Below, in pieces: positions 11,409-20,756 of a DNA stretch of 64,000 nucleotides. The position numbers and the translations under genes are program-made. Position 1 is the stretch's first letter. Each line of letters starts with the position of its first letter. Origin of the DNA: Climacium dendroides (Eukaryota > Streptophyta > Bryopsida > Hypnales > Climaciaceae). The notes beneath the pieces are model-generated. The model was not told the origin of the DNA. It searched no databases and saw nothing but the letters and a program-made list of their open reading frames with translations. The DNA is taken from NCBI GenBank assembly GCA_950106755.1, contig OX467092.1:10602001-10666000 (forward strand), in the 5' to 3' direction.

Positions 11409-11864
11409 TTAACCCTTAAATGATGAGCCCGTCACCGTGGAAATCATCCATTTGGGTAGCGTGTGAATTGTTGGCTTAAAAAAATGAAAAAGCAGTCATT
11501 GAAAGACAAACTACTGTAGAAGATTTTTCCTTTTCACACAAAATTTGGAGGATGAATAGTTGCACTTCTATCCTACTTGGAGAGATTCTTTGTCATTCGT
11601 CGGCCAGAAAACGTCCTTGGTGTCGTTTAAAGGTTAACCCATAAACAATGTGGAGGACGTTTTTTGTCCAATGAATGACAAAGAGTCTCTCCAAGTAGGA
11701 TAGAAATGCAACTATTCATCCTCCAAATTTTGTGTGAAAAAGAAAGGTCTTCTACAATAGTTTGTCTTCAAATGACTACTTTTTTTGGTTCTTTTAAGCC
11801 AAAAATTCACATGGTACCCAAAGAGATGATTTCTATAGTGACATACTAGTTCTTTAAGGGTTAA
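11409..11864. mobile_element. TTAA-bounded repeat, complete inverted dimer sharing a central TTAA
   Basis: Unit 1 is 11413-11633 and unit 2 is 11638-11860, in opposite orientation. Boundaries read TTAA|CCCTTAAATG (11409), ...GTTTAAAGG|TTAA|CCCATAAAC... (TTAA at 11634-11637) and ...CTTTAAGGG|TTAA (11861-11864). Internal blocks match between arms (ctcctccaaattttgtgtgaaa-type and gtaggatagaaatgcaac-type text). TTAA on both sides plus CCC/GGG termini is the hallmark of TTAA-targeting DNA transposons such as piggyBac; that assignment is inference. Non-coding, so at most a non-autonomous element. Confidence 0.7.
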
Positions 11865-12519
11865 AGTAGAATTGTCCATTACCACACATATTTGCTATTT
11901 AGGTACTTTGGAGAAGCTGTTTGTCAACTCCCATATTTTTTTAGAGACTGAAAAGTTTGAGAGAAGTCAATTGCAAAAAGAATGAAGACATTTTAACAAG
12001 AAGTGAATTTTCTATGATTTTTCAAAACTAAAATGTTCAACTGTGAATAGACCCGTGTTGAAGTATGGATTGAGCAAAACCTTGTTAAAGCATGAATTGA
12101 TGTGTGGATTGATGTGTCTGCTCCCAAGTGTATTGCCATCATGACAAAGGGTTGTAAAGATTGTGGTAATAGATGGGCCACTAATGCAATTGAGATGATC
12201 ATGTAGGTGGTGGAATTGGATGGATGGTGGTATTAGGCATTTCTACCTTAAATTCCATCACTTTCGGTCTGAAATCACTAAAAACTACTCCAAGTGATGG
12301 CCAAGTGGTAGGGACTTTGAGTAGAATTTATAAGGTTCTTAGTTCAACTCTTTGTAGCAACCCTATTCGGATAGGGAGGAGGTTTGTTCTTCCATTTGTT
12401 TCTAATAAGGATACCCGAAGTGTGTAATTCCCAAAATTTCTCAAGCCGGGTTGCCTTGGATGTTGTGTCACTCCACTTGCAATCCTTGAAGGTTGCATGA
12501 TTAAAAAAATTTAATAAAA
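11865..12519. other. Gene-free stretch
   Basis: Short open frames at 11993-12202 (-) and 12224-12427 (+) have no recognisable motif and no splice context that would extend them. I see no gene here. Confidence 0.4.
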
Positions 12520-12560
12520 AATTCTATCACTCTATATATTGAATATAGAGTGATAGAATT
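12520..12560. repeat. Perfect 18-bp-arm hairpin, 5-base loop
   Basis: AATTCTATCACTCTATAT (12520-12537), loop attga, then ATATAGAGTGATAGAATT (12543-12560). Perfect pairing of 18 bases. It sits at the head of a wider foldback: text at 12593-12655 (ttcaaagatgaaattatatgccttctttac) recurs inverted at about 12950-12990. Confidence 0.75.
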
Positions 12561-12592
12561 CAATAACATATTAAAAAAAAATTTAATATATT

Positions 12593-13300
12593 TTTCAAAG
12601 ATGAAATTATATGCCTTCTTTACTTCAAAAAAATTTCAAATTTTTTAATAGTTTTGGAGAAAAAGAATATTGAAGAAAAATCATATCAAATAGAAAATTA
12701 TCTTAATAAAATTGAAAATTTCATCATGTGTGTATGTTCTACTAATAGTAAAGAATATTATAGTGTAAACTCAATTTTCGTATCATTCTATAATTAGAAT
12801 TTAGTAAACATTGAAAATACATCCAAAGTTCAAATTGCAATAAAATATTCAATTTTAGGAATTTTTCAAAATTCAATTTGGAGTAAAACTAGAATATTGG
12901 ATGACATTGCATTTCATTAGTTGGTTTCAAACTAAAAAAAATATGAAAATTTTGAAAAGTAAAGAAGATATATAAGTTTATCTTTGAAAGATAAAAATAA
13001 AATTTTCAATTGAGAAATTGTATACTCTTCATAACCCACCATGAAAGGTCAACAAGAAAATCTTAGGTATTAAAGTCCTTCCAATCTCTATATTTACTCT
13101 TCACTACTTTGATACTATTTCAAATTTTCCAATCATTCTATAATTAAAATTCAATAGATATTGAAAATACATCTACAATTCAAATTGCAATAAAATATTC
13201 AATATTGAGAATTTTTTCATAATTTAAATTGGAGTAGAAGTTAGAGTAGATGACCTATGGTTTTGTTGGGTTCAAACTCAAAAAATATCATTTTGTGAAG
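12593..13300. repeat. Degenerate inverted and direct repeats
   Basis: Block 12593-12655 pairs with 12935-12990 in inverse orientation. Block 12780-12960 ('attctataattagaatt...gaaaatacatc...caaattgcaataaaatattcaat') recurs in direct orientation at 13135-13290. Together they look like overlapping copies of an old AT-rich element. No coding sequence. Confidence 0.5.
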
Positions 13301-13599
13301 AAAATTCAGATTTAGAGTAAGGAGCAACTTTCCCAAATATACTAAAATAGCATTTTTGTGATCTATTTTTAAAATTAACTTCCCATTTACATGAAGAGAA
13401 ACACTAGCAAGAGTACAAACTCAATTGGATACTCTTCATAACCCAATATGAAAGGTCAATAGAGAAAGTGGGGATGAAAAAAATGCTTCCAATAGCTTTA
13501 CAACTCATTACAACTCATTGGATTGTCATCCAAGCACTACATAATGTCATTGGCGGCATTCTAGTGCTAGACTAGCATAAGTATGTATAGAATATATTT

Positions 13600-14292
13600 T
13601 ACAACTTTTGACCACATAGATTGCAAGATATTTGCAATTAAAGTGAAAAAATATGATTTTTGGCACATTGTGTGACTAGATTGCTAGATTGTAGACTTTG
13701 AATCTTCTAAATTTGGATTTTTTGCACTACACATTTTTTATTTTTTATATTGAAGTGTTGAGCTAAGAATTTTAGAAAAAAAATAAAGACAAAAAAAATT
13801 TTCAATTTTTTTTTTAAAGTAGATATGAGATAGAAAAATCAAATTAAATGGTTAATGTGAAACTTCCTTTTTTGAAAACTATGAAAATTGAGTTTAAAAA
13901 TGAATCCTATAAGGTATTTCTTGAAGAAGATGCTTAGATTTTTCCCCAAGTAAGACTCTCTAGAACTTTCATCTTTAGTCCAAATGCAACAAATCAAATC
14001 TTTCTATGTAGAAAAAAATATTTTCTAGGAGAAAAAAAAAATTGAAATAATTATTTTTTTATTTTTTTATTTTTGGGGTGTTGCCTAGACAATACTATTT
14101 TGAACTTAGAGTGATACAACTTTTGTTCCTAGTCACTGATTGAAATTAAAAAAACTATATTCCTAAAAAGCTAATTAATATGTTTTCTATCTTCAAAAAT
14201 AGTTTCGAAAATCACGTTAAACATTACTATTCCAAGATCCTTCTCAAAATCCATTTTCTCCCCTAAGATAACTTTGGGACTTTAGGAATTAA
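13600..14292. mobile_element. Fragment of the 0.5-1 kb TTAA/CCCTAAA element family (right end intact)
   Basis: The right end reads CTTTGGGACTTTAGGAA|TTAA (TTAA 14289-14292), the inverse of the TTAATCCCTAAAGTTCCAAGG end at 44850. The interior shares 'gtgatacaacttttgttcctag..ctgattgaaatt' and 'aaaagctaattaat' text with 45540-45650 and, inverted, with 49440-49540. No matching left end was found, so the copy is truncated or too decayed to place. Non-coding. Confidence 0.6.
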
Positions 14293-14672
14293 GTAATTTT
14301 CATAATGAGAATTATTGACATGTATTTTGTATTACTTTCAAAAAATTTAACACTTTTTTTCATACAAAACAAAATTTGAATAATCGTGAAATCATACATC
14401 TTTACAAAGTCTTTTTATAATTACTTTTCATGCAATTTGAAAATTCATTTTTTTAGATTTAGTAATTGTATATGTTATGCATGTAGATCTTTTGTATAGA
14501 GCAATTTCCACGATTGACCACTTTTAATTCTCGGCAATGCTTTATTAAGTTGGATGGATCCACAAGCCCATTGCAATCGAGCTTCAACATGGGTTGTTTC
14601 TATCTATTCATTCTTGACAAAGTAGACCTCCATTGAAATGTCACTAAAAGTACAATTAAATTGTTCATATAT

Positions 14673-15121
14673 TTAACCCTTTAATGCCTCAATCTTTTTT
14701 TGAATTATTGCACATTTTTGCATATGTCTTTGTATAGAAATACCATTTACCACAATTTCATGAAATTGGTCATTAAGGAAAATTGTCTTTTCAAGATTCA
14801 AGTGTTACATTGGATGAATGAGAAGTTAGTTGGACAAAACAAGCATTTGCAAGCCTTCTATTGATCATCTAGAATATGGACGTTGGAGTACTTAACCTTA
14901 AAACGTCTTGATCCTTTTTCAAATTTTGGCACATTTTTACTTATATCTTTGTACAAAAATATCATTTATTGAAATTTCTTGAAATTGGTAATTAAAGAAG
15001 GTTGTCTTTTCAATGTTCAAGTATTACATTGGATGAATGAGAATTTTTTTGGATGAAATAGTGTCTAACAAGCCCTTTGTTCATTGTCTAGAATATGGAC
15101 ATCGGAGTGTTTCAGGGTTAA
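14673..15121. mobile_element. TTAA-bounded repeat, direct tandem dimer
   Basis: Units at 14677-14891 (215 bases) and 14896-15117 (222 bases) lie head-to-tail, separated and flanked by TTAA at 14673-14676, 14892-14895 and 15118-15121. Both share, in order, 'tgcctcaatc/cgtcttgatcc', 'tttgtata/caaaaatatcattta', 'tgaaattggt.attaa', 'tacattggatgaatgaga' and 'tctagaatatggac.t.ggagt'. Internal sequence differs from the 11409 family, but the boundary rule is the same. Non-coding. Confidence 0.7.
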
Positions 15122-15301
15122 AGGTCGATTGCTCATTTTCTAAATTTCCTTATTAGGACCAAGTTAAGTTACATGATAGTTTCAATGACCTAGGAAGTTT
15201 GCCTCAAAAATTCATACTAATAATAATAATTACATTTGCCTTATCCAATTTTTTTTGATAATTCATGATTTTCAATTTCTAATACTACAATTTATTTATT
15301 T

Positions 15302-15510
15302 AATTTCTTTTTTTTCTTCTAGAAAAGGTGCCTTCCACTAATGCTGAATTGCTTATTTTGACGGTTTTGTGTGTTTTCACCTCCATTAATGTCGCTGACG
15401 GCGAACTCACAAGAATAGGCAATTACGGCTTCCCACAATTGAAGAAACGAAGCTTCATGGAGACGATTTCGCCCGGGATTTCGCCAAAGATGTATGTGAA
15501 GTTATGTTGA
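15302..15510 (+). other. Possible untranslated or orphan exon with a strong acceptor-like start
   Basis: A long pyrimidine tract ending ttcttctag (about 15304-15322) looks like a 3' splice site. The sequence after it stays open for 60 codons (hydrophobic LLILTVLCVF stretch, then a polar part) and stops at 15508-15510. There is no in-frame ATG at the start, only GTG, and no family is recognised. It may be part of the leader of the MYND gene downstream, a decayed exon, or chance. Confidence 0.25.
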
Positions 15511-15626
15511 GAAAAGTTAAGATCTAATCCCTGCGCGCACTTCTCGTCACGAAGCTCATTTTCGCTTGCATTCTTTCTTCCTCTACACAACAATTGATGC
15601 CACTGGTGCGTATCGTTTTTCGCCAA

Positions 15627-16760
15627 TTTCTTGAGTTAATTGTGGATGCAAGAATATGTTGCTGACTGACTGAGTGATTTTGGCATCTCACGAAGACAGT
15701 TCGTCATACGGATAGGAAACAGCCAGCGTCGTACTCTCCGGCATCAACATTGTGACAAGCTTCGTGGTATGTGGAGTTCTTTCTTTTTGAATTGAATGAC
15801 ATGCACAAGTGTTTCAAGAACATTCGGAGTCTGTAATAGCGTAGTTCAAGAACGTAATGCTTAATTAGAACGCTCGTGATGTTCACAACGTTGTATCTAA
15901 ATTGAAGCTAGCTGATGTCGGTTAAACTGATCAGTCACTCATGAGGTTGCTTGCTGTGTTTTAATTTGCTTAGTGTTGATGCTAATCGTTCTCTCGATGC
16001 CTCTGTGCTCTTGATCGTGGTGAATTCTTGAATGTTTCTTGAGTTAATTGTGGATGCAAGAATATGTTGCTGACTGACTGACTGATTGATTTTTGCATCT
16101 CACGAAGACAGTTCGTCACAGGGACAGGAAACGGCCAGCATCGTACTCTCCGGCACAAACATTATGATAAGTTTCGTGGTATGTGCAATTCTTTCTTTTT
16201 AAATTGCGACATGCACAAGTGTTTCAAGAGCATTCGGAGTCTTGTAATAGCGTAGTTCAAGAACGTAATGCTTAATTAGAACGCTCGTGATGTTCACAAT
16301 GTTGTAACTAAATTGAAGCTAGCTGACGTCGGTTAACCTGATCGATCACTCATGAGGTTGCTTGCTGTGTTTTAATTTACTTAGTGTTGATGCTAATCTT
16401 TCTCTCGATGCCTCTGTGCTCTTGATCGTGGTGAATTCTTGAATATTTCTTGTGATAATTGTAGATAGCAAATGTTGTGTTGCTTTTGGTTTCTGCATTC
16501 ATCTTGTGGACGGAGGTGGTGAATGGTGTATGAAATGGTCAGCCGGTACGGCCTGCGTCGCACTCAGTCCCCAAAATTCTTTGTGACAAGATATGTTGAT
16601 GGTAACTAGTTTTTCTGATGTTTTCTTCTTGAATCACGACATGTGCGAAAGTTTTAACAGCATTATATATATATACAAGTTCAAGAATGTGATGCTTACA
16701 TTAGTAATTGCTTGTATAGACTAGTTGGTGTTAATTCCTGTGTTTCTTGATTGGAATAAA
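15627..16760. repeat. Three tandem copies of a ~0.4 kb unit upstream of the MYND gene
   Basis: Copies 1 (15627-16034) and 2 (16035-16440) are close: both run from 'tttcttgagttaattgtggatgcaagaatatgttgctgactgac' through 'cattcggagtct..taatagcgtagttcaagaacgtaatgctta' to 'gatcgtggtgaattcttgaat'. Copy 3 (about 16441-16760) is strongly diverged but keeps the order of blocks (gcattcatcttgtggac, cagccggtac, gtgacaagatatg, cacgacatgtgcg, ttcaagaatgtgatgctta). A short tandem 'gactgactgactga' differs between copies. The block lies in the leader or promoter of the gene at 17098. Confidence 0.8.
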
Positions 16761-17097
16761 TTCTTGAGGAATTCTGATCCATCGATTGTTGTGTGAATTT
16801 GTTTGTGTGATTGGTAACTATCTCAGTGCTCTGGATTGTAAACTGTCTATTGGATCCTCTGCCCAAATTAATCAAAGATCAAGGATACGAGTCTATGCAT
16901 TATGTATTATAACTTGCTATTGTACTACTAGAAAATGGCAGCTTAGTATGAGACACCTAAATGACAATAATTATCAACAAAGATTCTTCTGGAAACTATT
17001 TGAAAATTCCTCACCGGCCACTCATATGAGTTCATAGAAATTGGCGCAGGCTACCCTATAAGAAGACATAACAGGAGGTTCAATTCGTGGAAGTAGC

Positions 17098-18331
17098 ATG
17101 CTTCCCAAAGGACGTCGATGCAAGGTTTGCATCTTTTGTGGCAAGAATTTTACTGCAGATGAAGATAAAGATGATTCGAAGGTATATATTTGGTGTTTCT
17201 CAATTTTGTTATAGATTTTTCTTACAGGAAGTTATCTAGTCACCGGTAATTAATAGCATTTGCATCTTAATTTTCTCTGTGATATTCTTTTTGCAGCTTC
17301 CATTTTCTGAAGAAGAGACGAGCCTCTTTCTTAATGAGGACGGCTCCTTCAGTTGCGGAATCCATCGGAGGGATCAAGTGTGTCATGATTGCTTCCAAGA
17401 TGTTGTCATCGAAGGGCATCTAGCACATGCCGATGACCTCAAGCGTCGTGCGTTTAGAGACAACATGGACAGTGCGGTGAAGAGAATATGGAAGAACATA
17501 TACTTGAAAGAAGGTGATAAGGTCCCATGGAGCGATGATGACGATAAGGAGGTTGAATTACCTTCTTCTTCTTCTTCCCCCAGTGGCAATAAGAAATGTG
17601 CACATTGTGGCAAGAGTGGTGACTTGAAGAGGTGTTCTAAGTGCTTGGTTGCCTTCTACTGCTCCAAGTCCCACCAGGCTGCGGATTATGCAAAGCACAA
17701 GGCAAGTTGTCAGGCTCCAAAGACTCCGGTGAATGACACTGCTCAAGCAACACAGGTGAGACAAGATGAGAAACCGTCCAATGATAGCGAGCAGCCGCTG
17801 CACTCAAGCTATAAACGTTGTGCTCATTGCGGTAAGACAAATAATTTGAGCATGTGTACACGATGCAAGTCGACATATTACTGCTCCAAAGACCATCAAG
17901 GGGCTGACTACCCTAACCATAAGCTAGAGTGCAGGCTTGTTGCTGAGATGGCTAAGATACATGAACATCAACCTGACATGAAAAGCATCTGGATGCATAA
18001 ACCTCCTCGGGGACCTGCAGCACAACCTGCCAAAATGCCCATAATCACATGGAGTGAGCTTCACAAAATGCATCCGAATGTCGCCACTGGTAGAACTCTG
18101 GAGGTAACTATTGTATCAGAACCTTCTCATAAATCCTTTGCACCGCGATGTGATGGCAGGGATGCTGAGGGAATGGTGATGCGAGTTGCCTTGCTCACTC
18201 ACCGTCCTCCTCAAGGCTTCAGAAAGGGTTGTATTCTTCGCTGGCGCAATCCCTGGTTCCATTTTTTTCTGGATGGTGCCACCGGTGCCAATATTGAAGA
18301 TTGGGATTTGCCAAATGTTAGTGTGGAGTAG
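17098..18331 (+). CDS. Double MYND zinc-finger protein, 2 exons
   Basis: Exon 1, 17098-17181 (28 codons, MLPKGRRCKVCIFCGKNF...), is joined in phase 0 by AAG|gtatat and ttgcag|CTT to exon 2, 17297-18331; total 372 residues. There are two MYND fingers at residues about 129-166 (CAHCGKSG...CSKCLVAFYCSKSHQ...HKASC) and 203-240 (CAHCGKTN...CTRCKSTYYCSKDHQ...HKLEC). In each the usual sixth Cys (YCSxxCQ) is His. An N-terminal Cys-rich part (CKVC, CGIH, CHDC) may bind another zinc. A Ser/Asp-rich linker precedes finger 1. The C-terminal 80 residues hold RWRNPWFHFFLDG..GANIEDWDLP, a tail I recall from other MYND proteins of plants and fungi. MYND fingers bind proline-rich partner peptides; no SET or other catalytic domain is present, so a partner-binding role is the most that can be said. 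Upstream exons cannot be excluded. Confidence 0.85.
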
Positions 18332-18907
18332 TCTTTAGTTGGGGGATAATAGAAGACAACCGGTGGAGTTAAGTGTGACTTTTAAGTGCGTATTTCTACG
18401 AGATGGGCTGAATGTCCTTATTCCTTTCCAGATGCGAGGCTTCTGACTCTAGATATATATATTCTGGATTTGTGGAGACTAAAAGTATTGTTGGGAATTT
18501 AGGATGTAGTCAGTACAGAACTCACGACACATTTGTGTAACTCCGGTAGTAAATAATGTAATTTAGTATTTGACTTCGTTTCAATTGCCAACCCATGACA
18601 TTTGTTTCCCCTACCCTTGAATCTGATTGTTACTGAGTTGTCTCAAATGTTACCGAGTTTGAGTTGCGAATTTTCAAAGTGGATTTGGATGTTCATTTCG
18701 GAGGGGATTCGGAAAGTTCTGATCGATGAGCAGTACGTGATCATTATAGTTGCAAGAGTTATACATTTCCAGCACCTAGGCTCGCATTGCATAAAGCCAG
18801 GGTCGCTGTGACTCTGAGCAGATCGTTTTCTTGTTCTACATCACTGAAAACTTTACAATTATGTTTTTTTTCCTTGTGCACTCAATTATTCCTTTCAAAT
18901 ATGACTC
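18332..18907. other. 3' flank of the MYND gene
   Basis: Probable 3' untranslated region, with AT-rich text and possible poly(A) signals around 18550-18570 (aaataatgtaattt). The open frame at 18602-18811 has no recognisable features. Confidence 0.4.
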
Positions 18908-19121
18908 CTAACCCATAAATGGCGTGGAGGACGTTTTTTGGTTGATGAATCTATCCATGCAGGACAGAAGTGCAACTATATATCCTCCAAATTTTGTGTG
19001 AAAAGGGAATGTCTTTTACAATAATTTGTCTTCTAATGAATGCTTTTGCATTTTTTTAAGCCTACAATTCACAGTACTCAAACAGATGATTTCCACGGTG
19101 ACTGACTTGTTTAAGGGTTAA
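18908..19121. mobile_element. TTAA-bounded repeat, single unit
   Basis: One unit of the family seen at 11409: CTAA|CCCATAAATGGCGTGGAGGACG at 18908 and CTTGTTTAAGGG|TTAA at 19118-19121, 206 bases between. The left target is CTAA rather than TTAA, one substitution away. Internal blocks (caggacagaagtgcaac, cctccaaattttgtgtgaaa, gatgatttccacggtgac) match the other copies. Confidence 0.65.
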
Positions 19122-20379
19122 TTTTTCATTGCTCCCAAGTTGGAGTGAAATGTGCATTGATAACCATGATTTGCCAAGACTACTATAGTTTTGTCTTTTA
19201 GATGTGGTTTGCTATCTTTGTTCAATGTTTAAATTAAAGTTTTTTTGTTCCTATTCAAAGTATTTTTTGGTGCACTTCCAATGATAGAATTTCAAGTTCT
19301 AATTACAAAGTAGTGAAAAGTTTAAGTCATATTTGGTAGGGCAGCTATATTGGACTATTGAGGATATTCTTAGCGTATCCAACTATAACATTTAAATACT
19401 TTTGATATGATAGTTCCATGATAATTTGTAATGAATTGTAAGTCCAAAAATCATGGCCCTTGAGACAATTGAACTCATAGTTTGACATCATCAAATTTTA
19501 TACTAATGTCTAGGCACATCAATTCTCTACTCTAATTTTATTGTCAAAAGCATGATTCAAACTCAAGATGAAGCAACTCACTTTTAGAAAGTTGCTTTGG
19601 TTACTCAACCGTGCATGACGGAATTCAATGGTTGTTAAGTAATATCATGAGCTATTGTTTTTTTCTCTTCCATTTAATGATTGTGATACCTACTATTGAG
19701 TTGTTCATTGGTCTAACAAGGTTTGCGATAGGTATACATATTATAATTATAAAAAATCCTACATCCTATAACATTCTTCACCTTACCAATCCATAAATAA
19801 AAATGTGGACCATATAGTTTACCCTCGACATTCCACCATTGGTTCTTGATCATTTCTTGGAATAAACTTCGGATTTCAAAAATAAACTAATATAAAAAAA
19901 TTCACCAACAAAGCCTTTCCATCCATTCAATTCAATGAAGGTTTGATTATACATACTAACTAGTGAGCCAGTGGTAGACATGCCTAATCATCCCAACTTA
20001 TTTTAATGTATTGAATTTATAACAAATCCAACTTCACATGGAGGAATGTGGACAAGTCACAAGCAAGGCTACTATAGTGAGCATAAAAAAATGCCTTCTA
20101 GAACCAATCTACAAAAATGTCTTTTGAAGGATATTCTATTGTATAGAATATTTCCATGCCACATGGCCATGCTAGGCAAAATGGAATCTAGGGATACTTC
20201 TCTAGAGTAGCATGACTCATGAGTATATGGAAATGAAATACAAGTGACAAGGGATGGTGCCCAAGGCCAAGTCACTTGCCTTGCTCATGAGTATGTGTAA
20301 TTGAGCCTTGAATTCTATGCATTAAGGTAGTAGGTCCATAAATCGACCACCCAAGAGATGGAATTGAATTTTGGGGAGG
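19122..20379. other. Gene-free stretch
   Basis: Apart from the tRNA-like fragment at 19555-19620, AT-rich with no gene. The frames at 19611-19796 and 20072-20275 show no conserved features. Confidence 0.4.
19555..19620 (-). repeat. tRNA-like, SINE-type fragment
   Basis: On the minus strand an A-box-like stretch (GGTTGAGTAACCAAAGCAAC) is followed by a loop region and a B-box-like GAGTTTGAATC about 35 bases on. The arms do not fold into a full cloverleaf, so this is a tRNA-derived relic at best and not a tRNA gene. Confidence 0.3.
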
Positions 20380-20660
20380 CAAAGCTTCTCGAAATATTTT
20401 TCAGTAAATTTTCCTTGAAAGACATGTAGAATTGACATCTAACCCAAGTCGTTTCATATTTTTTGAATCTTTGTGGAATTAGTTATGAAATTTTGAAGTT
20501 GAACTGGCATAAGGCTCCAAAATCGCCCACTTCCTAAAATGTACACTGTTTGTACATCAGTGAAGGCTAAAAAAGTAAGATGTATTGTACAAATATTGTA
20601 CATTTCAGGAGGTGGGCAGTTTTAGAGCTGCACTTTTAGAACCTCCTACCTTACATGAGA
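20380..20660 (-). repeat. Dispersed repeat P with internal hairpin
   Basis: Inverse copy of the P repeat ('ttttcagtaaattttccttgaaagac...aacccaagtcgtttcatattttttgaa...'). It is joined to a hairpin block in which CGCCCACTTCCTAAAATGTACA (about 20524) pairs with TGTACATTTCAGGAGGTGGGC (about 20597-20617). The same hairpin block occurs at about 39810-39950 and 55830-55935. Confidence 0.65.
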
Positions 20661-20756
20661 TTTAAGGCATGAAGAGAGTTCCCGGACAGCAGGGATCAAT
20701 GGTCCCGGAAAAATAAAAATAAAAATGGATACAAGCAAGAATGTACCGTCACTAGC

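Noticed and set aside
15328..15510. Secreted small protein with hydrophobic start
   Set aside because: No ATG, no homology known to me; the start codon would be GTG directly after a splice-acceptor-like tract.
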